Shown: positions 9,018 through 17,552, counted from the first letter of the stretch. The stretch is DNA of 64,000 bases from Oscillospiraceae bacterium (GCA_017483465.1 JAFUWN010000016.1:62001-126000), one strand, 5' to 3'. A program made the numbers and translations. The notes: a model not told the origin generated them from the letters alone.

Positions 9018-9857
9018 TTATCTTTCTTCTACCAGATAGGCGAACAATACACAGCGGATTCCGTCATTTGCACCGGAATTGCAGGTCTGGAGCGTAATGA
9101 ATTTATTATCATTCACTCTGGGGAGATGTCTGCTGTCTCCGTAGAAAACCGTTGCTGTGTTAATAATATTATTTACAAAATTTTTATAATCCGTGCGGTT
9201 CATTTCGATGAAATTCCAGTATTCAAATTTTGCACCGGCCTCGCCGTAAAGCACGTTGCAGGAAAAGACACGGTATAAATATCTGTGCTGGAGCGTTGCC
9301 ACTTCGATATATTTATGAGCATTTCCCCATGCAGAAGATTTATAATTCTTGATTGCATGGAACATAGACCCGTTCCCCATATTATGCCCATAAACCAGTG
9401 TATTGTCAGAAGCCTCCAGGCGGCATCTCCAGTCAGCAAAAATAGCTCCTGCATGATTCCAGGCACCGTTCCAGGAATGGTCGACATAATAATTGTTATC
9501 TCCCTGTTTCTGCATAATCGGATAATTGATTACTGTACCGGAAACTTTCACCCAGCCGACAACTTCGGGATTGGTATTATGATACGAAGCGACCTGATTC
9601 ATATCCAGCGACATATAATAAGGCCCTTCCGGAACAGGTTCGGGTTCTGTTTCCGGCTCTGTTTCTTCGGGTTCTGTAGGCTGTGTCGGCTCGACATATC
9701 CGGCACGGGTGAGCATAGGTTCATTGACTTCTGCGAAGGCGGTGACTGTTTTTGTCGGGAATGTGAACTGCCATGAAAGATATAACAGACCAAAGCAGAT
9801 CACAGCGGCTGCCAGCAAGAGAATGCTTACTGGAATCATTAATAATTTTTTCTTCAT
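9018..9857 (-). CDS. Class B sortase
   Basis: A 279-residue membrane-anchored transpeptidase. It has an N-terminal basic stretch and one membrane helix (residues 5-30), a Pro/Glu/Thr linker (about 55-78), and a sortase beta-barrel. The catalytic triad is visible: His158 in VYGHNMGNG, Cys259 in TLQTCNSG and Arg268 in GIRC. The start at 9857 has AGAAAGGAG upstream and a consensus promoter behind it; the 22 codons upstream in frame are not needed. Class B sortases anchor or polymerise surface proteins. In cellulosome-forming ruminococci a sortase attaches the scaffoldin to the wall, so this is a plausible candidate, but no sorting-signal substrate is in the window. Confidence 0.92.
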   Translation of the reverse strand: MKKKLLMIPVSILLLAAAVICFGLLYLSWQFTFPTKTVTAFAEVNEPMLTRAGYVEPTQPTEPEETEPETEPEPVPEGPYYMSLDMNQVASYHNTNPEVVGWVKVSGTVINYPIMQKQGDNNYYVDHSWNGAWNHAGAIFADWRCRLEASDNTLVYGHNMGNGSMFHAIKNYKSSAWGNAHKYIEVATLQHRYLYRVFSCNVLYGEAGAKFEYWNFIEMNRTDYKNFVNNIINTATVFYGDSRHLPRVNDNKFITLQTCNSGANDGIRCVLFAYLVEER

Positions 9858-9894
9858 CCGGAATTCTCCTTTCTGTATTTTTGATATTATATTT

Positions 9895-9923
9895 ATTATA
9901 CAGAATCTGACATAAAAAGTCAA
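9895..9923 (-). promoter_or_regulatory. Promoter of the sortase operon
   Basis: Minus-strand TTGACT (9918-9923) and TATAAT (9895-9900) with a 17-bp spacer, 38 bp before the sortase start. Confidence 0.85.
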
Positions 9924-10012
9924 GAGGCTGTAAACCTGTTTTCTGATCTTGTTATAAATTTATATTATTTTATTATTTAAAAATAAAATTTTATTTTTTT
10001 TTGAAAAAACTC

Positions 10013-10041
10013 TTGACAAAACACTTGAAACATGCTATAAT
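10013..10041 (+). promoter_or_regulatory. Promoter of the tRNA-Met/tRNA-Glu unit
   Basis: TTGACA (10013-10018), 17 bp, TATAAT (10036-10041) preceded by TGC (extended -10). It is a full consensus promoter, as expected for tRNA genes. Confidence 0.9.
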
Positions 10042-10079
10042 ATAAAAGCTGGTTACAGCGGATGTAAAAATAAAAATAT

Positions 10080-10156
10080 GGCGGTATAGCTCAGATGGCT
10101 AGAGCACTTGGTTCATACCCAGGGGGTCGCTGGTTCAAATCCTGCTGCCGCTACCA
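10080..10156 (+). tRNA. tRNA-Met (CAT), elongator type
   Basis: A cloverleaf of 77 nt with acceptor GGCGGTA pairing TGCCGCT, D-arm GCTC/GAGC, anticodon stem CTTGG/CCAGG around TTCATAC, T-loop TTCAAAT and an encoded CCA. The sequence resembles Firmicute elongator tRNA-Met. It lacks the three G-C pairs and the C1-A72 mismatch of an initiator. A lysidine-modified tRNA-Ile2 is a less likely alternative. There is one mismatch in the T-stem. Confidence 0.92.
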
Positions 10157-10161
10157 TATAT

Positions 10162-10233
10162 GGCCCCTTGGTCAAGCGGTTAAGACTCCAGATTTTCATT
10201 CTGGCAACATGGGTTCGATTCCCGTAGGGGTCA
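10162..10233 (+). tRNA. tRNA-Glu (TTC)
   Basis: A 72-nt cloverleaf with acceptor GGCCCCT/AGGGGTC, anticodon stem CCAGA/TCTGG around TTTTCAT (anticodon TTC), and T-loop TTCGATT. The CCA end is not encoded, unlike the tRNA-Met five bases upstream. Both are transcribed from the same promoter and end at the following terminator. Confidence 0.95.
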
Positions 10234-10242
10234 CTTGAAAAA

Positions 10243-10269
10243 CCTCGCAGATTTTCTGTGAGGTTTTTT
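10243..10269 (+). terminator. Intrinsic terminator of the tRNA unit
   Basis: Stem CCTCGCAG/CTGTGAGG (10243-10250 with 10256-10263) followed by six T. It lies ten bases after tRNA-Glu. Confidence 0.88.
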
Positions 10270-10279
10270 AATTTTATAA

Positions 10280-10301
10280 AATCTCCGGCAAGTGCCGGAG
10301 A
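10280..10301 (-). terminator. Hairpin after the SGNH lipoprotein gene
   Basis: A perfect stem of about ten bp (ATCTCCGGCA/TGCCGGAGAT) directly downstream of the minus-strand gene that ends at 10312. It is followed on that strand by a short T-tract (TTTTATAAAA). Confidence 0.6.
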
Positions 10302-10311
10302 TTTCTGTATT

Positions 10312-11562
10312 TTATTGCTGTAATAAATCGCCGAATTGTTCCAAGAAAGCATCCGCAATAATTTTACAGCCCTCGTCATTCGGATGGCCGCCATAGAGAG
10401 AAGCCCCGGATTGATCAGGATTTTCAAGCAGAGTATTCCAGTCAAAGAAATCACAGCCCGTTTCTTCAGCGATTGCAGGGATTCTGCTGTTGATTTCTAT
10501 CCGGATCGCTTCGGTTGTTTCATCGAAATCGAACGGAGGAAGATTAAATAGAATCACATGACAGCCGGCATTCTGCAACTCCTGAATCAGAGTTCTGAGC
10601 CAGTTTTCGATTTCATCAGCAGAACTGGAATTTCTCTGCCCATACTGTCCGACTGCAAGATCATTTGTTCCGAACGCAAGTGTAACAATATCGGCACTTC
10701 TGGCACGTTCGAGCCAGTTTCCGCAAAGAGCGGCATCACTTGCCCTTGCATAGCCGCAGCCGATGTTCCAGACAGCATACTCACTTCCCAGCTGTTCAGA
10801 AATTTCTGATACCCAGAAATTCTGAGCATAAGCCGAAGTCTGTGCTCCCTGCGTGATCGAATCTCCGAAGCAGATGATATTTTTCTTTACATTACGATTC
10901 GTACCGATTAACTGCGGAGCAGGCACATCCATGTTATATTCCAGAGAGCCGTCCGGATTTACAATATAAGAATAGGCAAGTTCTGTCATTCTGATACAGG
11001 GAATGTCCTCGCCCTGAATCGTCCATTCCCAGACGAGATACTTCCCATCCGGAACGTTAATTTTAACAGTATCGCTCCAGAAAGTTTCATCCGGAGCAAC
11101 GGATTTTTCCAGACTGCCGTCAAAAGTAATTTCTATGCTTTCAGAATCATCATCAGAATCCGGAGAAGAAGCCGTCCAGACATGAGCATTCAGAATCTGA
11201 TATGCTCCGCCGGATTTTCCGGCATAGGAATATCTGCCCCGTTCCCAGGTAGAATCGACAGTATTGGAAAAATAGAACTGATATTCCAGTTCTCCGTATT
11301 GTTCTGCCGGAAAATATGTCCGGAAAGTTACACCGTTTTTGGCATCTGTCATATAATTATTTCCGGTTGAAATGACTGTATTTGACACATGGCCGTCAAA
11401 TACGGAACTTTGTTTTTCAGGCATGGTTTCTGTTTCTGATTCAGATTCTGCTGTTGTCTGAATCTGTGTTTCTGATACGGAACTTTCCTGTACAGGAGTT
11501 TCAGAACAAGCTGTCATCAGAAGCACGGCGAGCAAGACTGCTGTACTGATTATTTTTTTCAT
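10312..11562 (-). CDS. SGNH/GDSL-type esterase lipoprotein
   Basis: A 416-residue exported lipoprotein. Lipobox LMTAC puts the lipidated Cys at residue 19, followed by a Ser/Thr/Glu-rich spacer. An N-terminal beta-sandwich of about 150 residues precedes an SGNH hydrolase domain with block I FGDSITQG (nucleophile Ser), a Gly block (WNIGCGYARAS), block III FGTNDL (Asn) and block V GGHPNDEG (catalytic His). The domain order resembles carbohydrate-esterase-2-like acetyl esterases, so deacetylation of plant polysaccharide is the likely role, on the outer face of the membrane. AAAGGGA precedes the ATG. It is a single-gene unit with its own promoter and hairpin terminator, convergent with the tRNA pair. 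Confidence 0.85.
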   Translation of the reverse strand: MKKIISTAVLLAVLLMTACSETPVQESSVSETQIQTTAESESETETMPEKQSSVFDGHVSNTVISTGNNYMTDAKNGVTFRTYFPAEQYGELEYQFYFSNTVDSTWERGRYSYAGKSGGAYQILNAHVWTASSPDSDDDSESIEITFDGSLEKSVAPDETFWSDTVKINVPDGKYLVWEWTIQGEDIPCIRMTELAYSYIVNPDGSLEYNMDVPAPQLIGTNRNVKKNIICFGDSITQGAQTSAYAQNFWVSEISEQLGSEYAVWNIGCGYARASDAALCGNWLERARSADIVTLAFGTNDLAVGQYGQRNSSSADEIENWLRTLIQELQNAGCHVILFNLPPFDFDETTEAIRIEINSRIPAIAEETGCDFFDWNTLLENPDQSGASLYGGHPNDEGCKIIADAFLEQFGDLLQQ

Positions 11563-11593
11563 ACTGAATTTCCCTTTCTGTAGATTTATTTTT

Positions 11594-11622
11594 ATTATAG
11601 CAGATTATGAATTCTATGTCAA
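11594..11622 (-). promoter_or_regulatory. Promoter of the SGNH lipoprotein gene
   Basis: Minus-strand TTGACA (11617-11622), 17 bp, TATAAT (11594-11599), ending 31 bp before the start codon. Confidence 0.85.
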
Positions 11623-11640
11623 TAAAAAACAAAAAAACTA

Positions 11641-11669
11641 TGGACAAATCACGAAAAATATGCTATACT
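11641..11669 (+). promoter_or_regulatory. Promoter of the SHYxKC membrane-protein operon
   Basis: TGGACA (11641-11646), 17 bp, TATACT (11664-11669) with an extended -10 TGC. It is divergent from the promoter on the other strand and only 20 bp from it. Confidence 0.8.
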
Positions 11670-11695
11670 GAAACTATCAGAAAGGAGGCTTTTCT

Positions 11696-12271
11696 ATGCA
11701 GACAGAAAATGACATTTCTCACTATCAAAAATGTCAGGCTATGATGCGAAGTATTGAAAAGCATAATACAATCAGGACAGTTTCGGCTCTGATATTGCTT
11801 TTTCTGAATATTCCTATGGCGATTACCCCTCTGGCTACCCGCTACGGAATTGTTTTCGTACTTTTTGCCCTGCTCTATACAGCCGGAACTTTTATTTCTT
11901 TTCTGTTCGCCGTACCGGAAACACCGAAATTCTGTGCGATTCCGACAGTTCTGATTCTGTTGGGAATCATCAGCGGATGGATTTTCTTTCCGCTTGCATT
12001 TCTTCTGCTTATACTTCTGCTATGGGTTCTTCCGGATTATAAAAAATTAAAATGGCTGGAAGAACAGCCAGGCTATCCGCATTTCAATACACGCTTTGAC
12101 GAACAGATGCAAACTTTTCAGAGAGGCTATCAGCCGGAACATCATTTTGATCATGTCCATACTGCGGAAATGAAAGATGCTTTTGAAGAAATTCCCGCCG
12201 AAGAAGCTCCCAGTACGGCTCAGGCCGTTGAAATGCCTGATATTCCGGAGATTCCGGAAGGAGATGAGTAA
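11696..12271 (+). CDS. SHYxKC-family membrane protein, copy 1
   Basis: A 191-residue protein of unknown function. It begins with the family motif DISHYQKC, followed by a basic amphipathic stretch (MMRSIEKHNTIRTV), then about three to four hydrophobic helices between residues 28 and 112. A conserved cytosolic-looking box follows (LKWLEEQPGYPHFNTRFDEQM), then an acidic Glu/Pro tail. There is no signal peptide. AAAGGAGG stands ahead of the ATG. It is the first of three tandem paralogues; a fourth is at 22.3 kb. I know no characterised homologue. The conserved Ser-His-Tyr and Cys near the N-terminus are the only candidates for functional residues. Confidence 0.75.
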   Translation: MQTENDISHYQKCQAMMRSIEKHNTIRTVSALILLFLNIPMAITPLATRYGIVFVLFALLYTAGTFISFLFAVPETPKFCAIPTVLILLGIISGWIFFPLAFLLLILLLWVLPDYKKLKWLEEQPGYPHFNTRFDEQMQTFQRGYQPEHHFDHVHTAEMKDAFEEIPAEEAPSTAQAVEMPDIPEIPEGDE

Positions 12272-12272
12272 C

Positions 12273-12857
12273 ATGCCGGTTTCAATCGGAAAAGACACTT
12301 CTCATTATGGAAAATGCCGTGAAATCCTGAAAAAAATTGAACAGCATAACACATTCCGGATTATGATAACAGTGCTGGGATTATTATACAATATCTGGTA
12401 TGTATTAATTTTAATCACAATAGATTTCGGCATTCTGACGGCTGTATTTGCTGTGCTCTATACGCTTGAACTGCTGATCACTTTTATTTTCTCCACACCG
12501 GAAAATCTGAAAATCTGTATTGCTTCTGCCGGATTGACAATATTCGGTATCATAAGCGGGTGGCTCGATTTGTCATTCGGAATCGTTTTTTTGATACTCC
12601 TGATACAAGTCTTTTTTGACAGAAAAAAATTAAACTGGCTGAAAGAACAATCCGGCTATCCGTATTTTAACGAGTATCATGAGAATAAAATGCAGGATTC
12701 CGGAGAAGAGTATCAGCCGGAATTTCATACAGATACGATCTCCGGTGATGCCATGCCGGAATTATCTGATACTCCGCCTGTTAAAAAATTCACAGGTGCG
12801 AGAACCGGTCAGCAGATGCCGGAACTCTCAGAAAGGAATGATTTTTATGCCGATTGA
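12273..12857 (+). CDS. SHYxKC-family membrane protein, copy 2
   Basis: A 194-residue paralogue of the preceding gene. The start at 12273 (MPVSIGKDTSHYGKC) is chosen because GGAAGGAGATG lies just upstream and it aligns with the start of copy 3; upstream in-frame codons overlap copy 1 and are a shadow. Layout: DTSHYGKC motif, basic helix, three to four hydrophobic helices, box LNWLKEQSGYPYFNEYHENK and a polar tail. It begins one base after the stop of copy 1 and overlaps copy 3 by 11 bases, so the three are one operon. Its function is unknown. Confidence 0.75.
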   Translation: MPVSIGKDTSHYGKCREILKKIEQHNTFRIMITVLGLLYNIWYVLILITIDFGILTAVFAVLYTLELLITFIFSTPENLKICIASAGLTIFGIISGWLDLSFGIVFLILLIQVFFDRKKLNWLKEQSGYPYFNEYHENKMQDSGEEYQPEFHTDTISGDAMPELSDTPPVKKFTGARTGQQMPELSERNDFYAD

Positions 12858-13476
12858 ACTCGGAAAAGATACTTCACATTATGATAAATGCCGGACTTTA
12901 TTAAATATTCACAAGACACATCATAAGACAAGAAGCATTATTTTTTCGCTGCTGACTCTGATGAATATGTATTTTTCCATCACTCTGCCGGTCACTCATA
13001 ATCTGAGTCTGATCTACGGAACAGCGTCTTATGGCCTGATATTCGGCGGATTTGCCATTTTATATTCTATCGGCATTTTCGCTCTGCTCTGGTTTGCCGT
13101 TCCCGAAAAGCCAAAGCTTCTGATCTCAGCAGGATTATTAATAATTCTGGGTATGATAATCGGTGTTGTTAATTTAATCATCGGCATTGCCATGCTGCTT
13201 GTCTGTCTCTCACAGATTCCCGACTGCAAACAGGCTCTGTGGGTACAGAAACAGGAGGGCTATCCGCATTTCAACAAACGCTTTGACGAACAAATGCGAT
13301 ATTATAAACAGGAATATCAGCCCGATCATCTGCTTGATGATGTCCGTGATGCCGAAATGCTCGATGCTCCGGAGAAAAGCACTCCGGATTTTATTGTAAA
13401 GCCTAAAGATGAAATGCCGGAAATTCCGGATATTTCTGAGGATATGAAAGTCAATTTAACTAAGAAAGGATTTTGA
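12847..13476 (+). CDS. SHYxKC-family membrane protein, copy 3
   Basis: A 209-residue paralogue. The start at 12847 (MPIELGKDTSHYDKC) has GAAAGGA ahead of it; the longer open frame upstream lies inside copy 2. It shows the same order of parts: DTSHYDKC, a His/Lys-rich segment (HKTHHKTRS), several hydrophobic helices, box GYPHFNKRFDEQM and an acidic tail ending in a Met/Pro/Ile-rich string. It lies four bases before the start of the dockerin esterase, so that enzyme may be made from the same transcript. No function can be assigned. Confidence 0.75.
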   Translation: MPIELGKDTSHYDKCRTLLNIHKTHHKTRSIIFSLLTLMNMYFSITLPVTHNLSLIYGTASYGLIFGGFAILYSIGIFALLWFAVPEKPKLLISAGLLIILGMIIGVVNLIIGIAMLLVCLSQIPDCKQALWVQKQEGYPHFNKRFDEQMRYYKQEYQPDHLLDDVRDAEMLDAPEKSTPDFIVKPKDEMPEIPDISEDMKVNLTKKGF

Positions 13477-13479
13477 TGT

Positions 13480-14559
13480 ATGAACCTGAAAAAATTAACT
13501 GCCGCTCTGACTGCAAGTATACTCACAACATGTATGATTTCTTCTCTTACGGCATTCCCTGAAGAAGAAACACAGAAACTCCGTGTCATGCCCTTAGGCG
13601 ATTCGATTACAGACGGCTTCACAGGCCAGCCTGACGGCGGCTATCGTCTGACACTCTGGAATTTACTCAAAGAAAACGGCTATACAGATTATATTGATTT
13701 CGTAGGCCCGAACGGTCTTGACAGCACCGTCTGGGATGTTAACGGCAGTGATCTGAATCATGCCGGATATTCCGGCTATGCAATCGCTGATATTCCGAAT
13801 CAGCGTTCCGGAATTTATAATTTTTCAGAATGGCTCATGCAGGAATATCCTGCGGATGTCGTCATGCTCCAGATCGGTACGAATGATATTCTTTCCAGTG
13901 CTCTGGACGGCATGGATGAAAGATTGGAATTATTAATTGATACGATTCTGACATATATTCCGGAAGACGGCTTATTATATGTCTCCACAGTTCCCTATAT
14001 GGATGCCGATGTCACAAATTATACAGATGCTTATACTGCCGAAGAAATGGATAAGGCTGTTGATGACTATAATGTAGAAATCCGTGAAATCGTTTCGAGA
14101 AAACAATCTGAGGGCAAGCCGATTGCACAGGCGGATATTAATTCTGTCCTCACAAAAGCAGATTTGCTTGACGGTGTTCATCCCAGTGCGACAGGCTATG
14201 AAAAAATGGGGCAGTACTGGTATAGCAAACTGACGGAATTCATTGACGGCAAGCCTGAAATTCCTACAGAAACAGAATCAGTTTCAGAATCAGAAGAAAT
14301 GACTGCATCCGAAACAGAATCTGAATTTACTGAAACAATCTGCCGTGGCGATGTCAATCAGGATAATACATTCAATTTACAGGATGTTGTCTTGTTGCAG
14401 AAATATCTGCTTGGCATTCAGCCGATCAGCTATCAGGCGTTTCTCAATGCCGATATGAATCAGGATAACAAAGTCAATATCTATGATTTAATTCTGCTGA
14501 AAAAATTATGCTTCAACGGCGGCGGGTTCTATTCTGCCGGAGGAGGTGAAGGCTTTTAA
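13480..14559 (+). CDS. Dockerin-containing SGNH esterase, CE3-like (probable acetylxylan esterase)
   Basis: A 359-residue secreted cellulosomal enzyme. Signal peptide about 1-26; SGNH hydrolase domain about 33-262 with block I PLGDSITDG (Ser42 nucleophile), a Gly block, block III IGTNDI and block V DGVHPSATGYEKM (Asp/His); linker rich in Glu, Thr and Ser (265-290); C-terminal type I dockerin (about 291-350) with loops GDVNQDNTFNLQD and ADMNQDNKVNIYD. The RVMPLGDSIT start and domain size fit carbohydrate esterase family 3, which removes acetyl groups from xylan. The enzyme would be exported and bound to a cohesin. The stop overlaps the next start (TAATG), linking it to the DUF4291 gene. Confidence 0.85.
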   Translation: MNLKKLTAALTASILTTCMISSLTAFPEEETQKLRVMPLGDSITDGFTGQPDGGYRLTLWNLLKENGYTDYIDFVGPNGLDSTVWDVNGSDLNHAGYSGYAIADIPNQRSGIYNFSEWLMQEYPADVVMLQIGTNDILSSALDGMDERLELLIDTILTYIPEDGLLYVSTVPYMDADVTNYTDAYTAEEMDKAVDDYNVEIREIVSRKQSEGKPIAQADINSVLTKADLLDGVHPSATGYEKMGQYWYSKLTEFIDGKPEIPTETESVSESEEMTASETESEFTETICRGDVNQDNTFNLQDVVLLQKYLLGIQPISYQAFLNADMNQDNKVNIYDLILLKKLCFNGGGFYSAGGGEGF

Positions 14560-15116
14560 TGCCGGAATATAAAGAAATCAGAGCCGTTTATGATGATAAT
14601 ACTGTCCGGGTATATCAGGCCTATTGTCCGGCGATCGCCGAAGAAGCCGTGAAGCTCGGCACGTTCGGAAGCAGATTCAAATTAACCCGTATGACCTGGA
14701 TTAAACCCTCTTTCTTATGGGCTATGTATCGTTCCGGATGGGCGACAAAAGAAAATCAGGAGAGAATCCTTGCAATTGATATAAAACGCTCTGCCTTTGA
14801 TGATCTGATTCAGAATGCTGTGATTTCAAGCTATCATGAAAATTCAGAGATATCCTATCAGGAATGGCAGAAACAAGTACAAAATTCTGATATTCGGGTG
14901 CAATGGGATCCGGAACGGGATATTCACGGAAATGCTTTGGAATATCGGTCGATACAGATCGGCATACGAGGCGAGGCCGTAAAGAAATTCGTTTCTGACT
15001 GGATTTTGAAAATTCAGGATATTACAGATTATGTGACGGATTTAAGAATCCGCAAAGAAAACGGCGAGGATATTACTCCCCTGCTCCCTGCGGAAAGGAT
15101 ATACCCACATGAATGA
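14559..15116 (+). CDS. DUF4291 family protein
   Basis: A 185-residue soluble protein matching the DUF4291 pattern: an N-terminal YDDNTVRVYQAYCPAIAEEAV, then FKLTRMTWIKPSFLWAMYRS, then QWDPERD and a late RSIQIGIRG. The family is widespread in bacteria and eukaryotes, and its function is unknown. It starts on the last base of the esterase stop codon (TAATG), with GGAGGTG just inside the upstream gene as ribosome binding site. It overlaps the following gene by eight bases. Co-transcription with a cellulosomal esterase is probably incidental. Confidence 0.8.
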   Translation: MPEYKEIRAVYDDNTVRVYQAYCPAIAEEAVKLGTFGSRFKLTRMTWIKPSFLWAMYRSGWATKENQERILAIDIKRSAFDDLIQNAVISSYHENSEISYQEWQKQVQNSDIRVQWDPERDIHGNALEYRSIQIGIRGEAVKKFVSDWILKIQDITDYVTDLRIRKENGEDITPLLPAERIYPHE

Positions 15117-15534
15117 AGAATTGCTTGCTTATGCGATACTTTCCGTTTCCGGCTTTGATACGAAACAGATTTTTGAAGAAAGATTAAATCAGATTTTTAT
15201 TGAATCAGATTTTGATTCTGATCTGCTCGAAATGGAATGCATGACGATTCCCGATGCAATGGGATATTTGCGGCAGCATTTTAATTATCAGCATTTTGAT
15301 CAGGAGAGTTTACAGAAATATCTGATTCTGACACTGAAAGAATTTTATCTGCATCTGCCTTTTATGGAGTTTGCTCAAAGAATTATTGAATTATGGGATG
15401 TTCTGCCGTTTTCTACCAGCCGGGAAGATTCACCTTTTTTTATGATCTATTATTTTGAGATTTTGTTTATCTGTGAAGATTTTGAAGTATTAAAACAGGA
15501 AATCGAAGATTTAGTATTTTATTATGATCAATAA
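15109..15534 (+). CDS. Hypothetical acidic protein
   Basis: A 141-residue, strongly acidic and aromatic soluble protein that I do not recognise. It seems mostly helical and lacks a signal, membrane helix or Cys/His motif. The start overlaps the DUF4291 gene by eight bases with GGAAAGGATA upstream, and a strong terminator follows, so it is the last gene of the operon that begins with the SHYxKC genes. Confidence 0.65.
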   Translation: MNEELLAYAILSVSGFDTKQIFEERLNQIFIESDFDSDLLEMECMTIPDAMGYLRQHFNYQHFDQESLQKYLILTLKEFYLHLPFMEFAQRIIELWDVLPFSTSREDSPFFMIYYFEILFICEDFEVLKQEIEDLVFYYDQ

Positions 15535-15541
15535 GAAAATC

Positions 15542-15572
15542 CCCCTGAAAGCAGTACTTTCAGGGGCTTTTA
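15542..15572. terminator. Bidirectional intrinsic terminator
   Basis: A perfect ten-bp stem (15542-15551 with 15557-15566) with a five-base loop and T-tracts on both strands, between a plus-strand operon and asnB on the minus strand. Confidence 0.9.
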
Positions 15573-17411
15573 TTACAGGCAGATTTTCACCTGATATTTT
15601 TCAAGCCAGTAATCCAGCTGTAAGAAATAAGCGATTGTCTGCGGCTTTGTCATCAGCTGACCATAGAACTGAACATTTTCATCACCATACATGAGACGTT
15701 CAAGAGCCTCTTTCCGGATAATTTGCAGAATCGGTGCAGCCGGATCAGAAATCCTGTCTTCCAGCAGTTTTATGACTGCGGCAAGATAATTCGGGTTATG
15801 TGTTTTCGGATAGGGGCTTTTCTTTCTCCAGAGAATCTCATCCGGAAGATAATCTTTCATTGCTTCCCGGAGCAGGCCTTTTTCATAGCCGTTATATTCT
15901 TTGAATTCCCACGGAATATTATACAGATACTGAGCAATCCGATAATCACAGAACGGCACACGGACTTCCAGAGCATTCCACATGCTCATGCGGTCTTTTC
16001 TGTCAAGAAGCGTCTGCATGAACCAGTCAAGATTGAGCCTCATCATTTCTTTCATGCGTTTTTCCGTACCGGCTTCATCAGGAAGCAGAGCCGTTCTGTG
16101 CAGAGTTGCCTGATATTCCCTGTCAATATCATGCTGATCTTCGAGCAGTTCTCTGAGTTCCGGCTTAGCGAAATTCAGTCTGTAAGCCGTACTCTGCGAC
16201 CAGGGGAAGCCATAGGCAGCACGGATTTCCGGGTCACGATACCAGGGATAGCCGCCGAAAAGTTCATCCGCACATTCTCCGGAGAGAGCTGCTGTGACAT
16301 GCTGTTTGATTTCTTTGCAGAACAGGAGCAGAGAGGAATCTACATCGACCATACCGGGCAGATCACGGGCTTCGACAGCCTCGAACAGAGCACCGGCAAG
16401 CTGAGGCGTGTCTATGACTGTCCAGTGATGTTCAGCATTCAGATATTCCTGCATTTGCCGGATATAGGCCGGGTCGCTGTTCGGCTGGAATTTGCTTTTC
16501 TGAAAATATTTTTCATTATCTCTGTAATCGACCGAGAATGTATGCAAAGTTTTCCCCTGTTCAGAAAGCACTCTTGCGGCAACGGAAGAAATCAGACTGG
16601 AATCCAGACCGCCGGACAGAAACGTCCCGATCGGAACGTCTGAAACAAGCTGTCTCCTGATGGCATCGGTGAGCAGAAATCTGACATGTTCGGCAGTCTG
16701 GCTGAAATTTTCCGTATGCTCACGGGCTTCTAGCTTCCAGTAACAGGAAATCTGCAAACCGTTTTCTCTGGTATAATACGCACAGTGAGCCGGCAGAATT
16801 TCTTTCATATTGCGGAACACTCCGCAGCCGGGTGTTCTGCCGGGGCCGAACAGCAGAATCTGACTGATACCGTTCAGATCTATTTCATGCGGCACATCCG
16901 GATGTGCCAGAATCGCTTTGAGTTCCGAGCCGAAAATCAATCCGGATTCTGTCTGATAATAAAATAAAGGCTTTACGCCGATTCTGTCTCTTGCTAAAAA
17001 TAATCTTTGTTTTTTCTGTTCCCAGACGGCGAATGCAAAAATCCCGTTGCATAGTTTCACACAGTCTTCATGATATATCATATAGGCTTTCAGCAGAACT
17101 TCCGTATCAGAATGTGTGACAAACTCACAGCCTTTCTGAAGCAGCTGATTTCTGATTTCCTGTGTATTATATAATTCTCCGTTATACACGATCGTATAGA
17201 CTTCATCACCGTCTGTAAATTTCATAGGCTGTTTTCCGTTTTCCGGATCAATAACTGCAAGCCGTGTATGTATCAGCACAGCATGTTCCGAAAAGTCCGT
17301 TCCTTTTTGATCAGGGCCTCTCCGGATGACTGCATTCTGCATTTTCCGGGCTGTTTCCCGGTAGTTTCTCAAATCCTGTGAAAAGTCAATCATACCTGCA
17401 ATACCGCACAT
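15573..17411 (-). CDS. asnB: Asparagine synthase (glutamine-hydrolysing)
   Basis: A 612-residue cytoplasmic enzyme that makes asparagine from aspartate, ATP and glutamine. The N-terminal glutaminase domain (about 1-200) opens with MCGIAG, where Cys2 is the nucleophile. Further glutaminase motifs are HTRLAVID, NGELYN and SDTEV. The synthetase domain follows, with the PP-loop LSGGLDSSLI for ATP and SGECADELFGGYPW. The length is typical of class B enzymes. It is a single gene between a bidirectional terminator and the divergent LysR gene; a role for that regulator in its control is possible but not shown. GGAAAGGAAG precedes the ATG. I saw no T-box in the 190-bp upstream region. Confidence 0.95.
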   Translation of the reverse strand: MCGIAGMIDFSQDLRNYRETARKMQNAVIRRGPDQKGTDFSEHAVLIHTRLAVIDPENGKQPMKFTDGDEVYTIVYNGELYNTQEIRNQLLQKGCEFVTHSDTEVLLKAYMIYHEDCVKLCNGIFAFAVWEQKKQRLFLARDRIGVKPLFYYQTESGLIFGSELKAILAHPDVPHEIDLNGISQILLFGPGRTPGCGVFRNMKEILPAHCAYYTRENGLQISCYWKLEAREHTENFSQTAEHVRFLLTDAIRRQLVSDVPIGTFLSGGLDSSLISSVAARVLSEQGKTLHTFSVDYRDNEKYFQKSKFQPNSDPAYIRQMQEYLNAEHHWTVIDTPQLAGALFEAVEARDLPGMVDVDSSLLLFCKEIKQHVTAALSGECADELFGGYPWYRDPEIRAAYGFPWSQSTAYRLNFAKPELRELLEDQHDIDREYQATLHRTALLPDEAGTEKRMKEMMRLNLDWFMQTLLDRKDRMSMWNALEVRVPFCDYRIAQYLYNIPWEFKEYNGYEKGLLREAMKDYLPDEILWRKKSPYPKTHNPNYLAAVIKLLEDRISDPAAPILQIIRKEALERLMYGDENVQFYGQLMTKPQTIAYFLQLDYWLEKYQVKICL

Positions 17412-17523
17412 AAAATGCTACCGCTTCCTTTCCTGAAATTCTGTCCGGATATTATCAGTTTATGAAATCTTTTTGAAAATGTGTCTAAAATTTAAATTTT
17501 TTATATATAATATTTAAAAATAC

Positions 17524-17552
17524 TTGACAAATATTAAAAAAATGTGTAAAAT
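17524..17552 (+). promoter_or_regulatory. Promoter of the LysR gene
   Basis: TTGACA (17524-17529), 17 bp, TAAAAT (17547-17552), 48 bp before the ATG. The surrounding DNA is very AT-rich. Confidence 0.75.

Noticed and set aside
15723..16643. 306-codon plus-strand frame within asnB
   Set aside because: Antisense to asnB, which has all its catalytic motifs.
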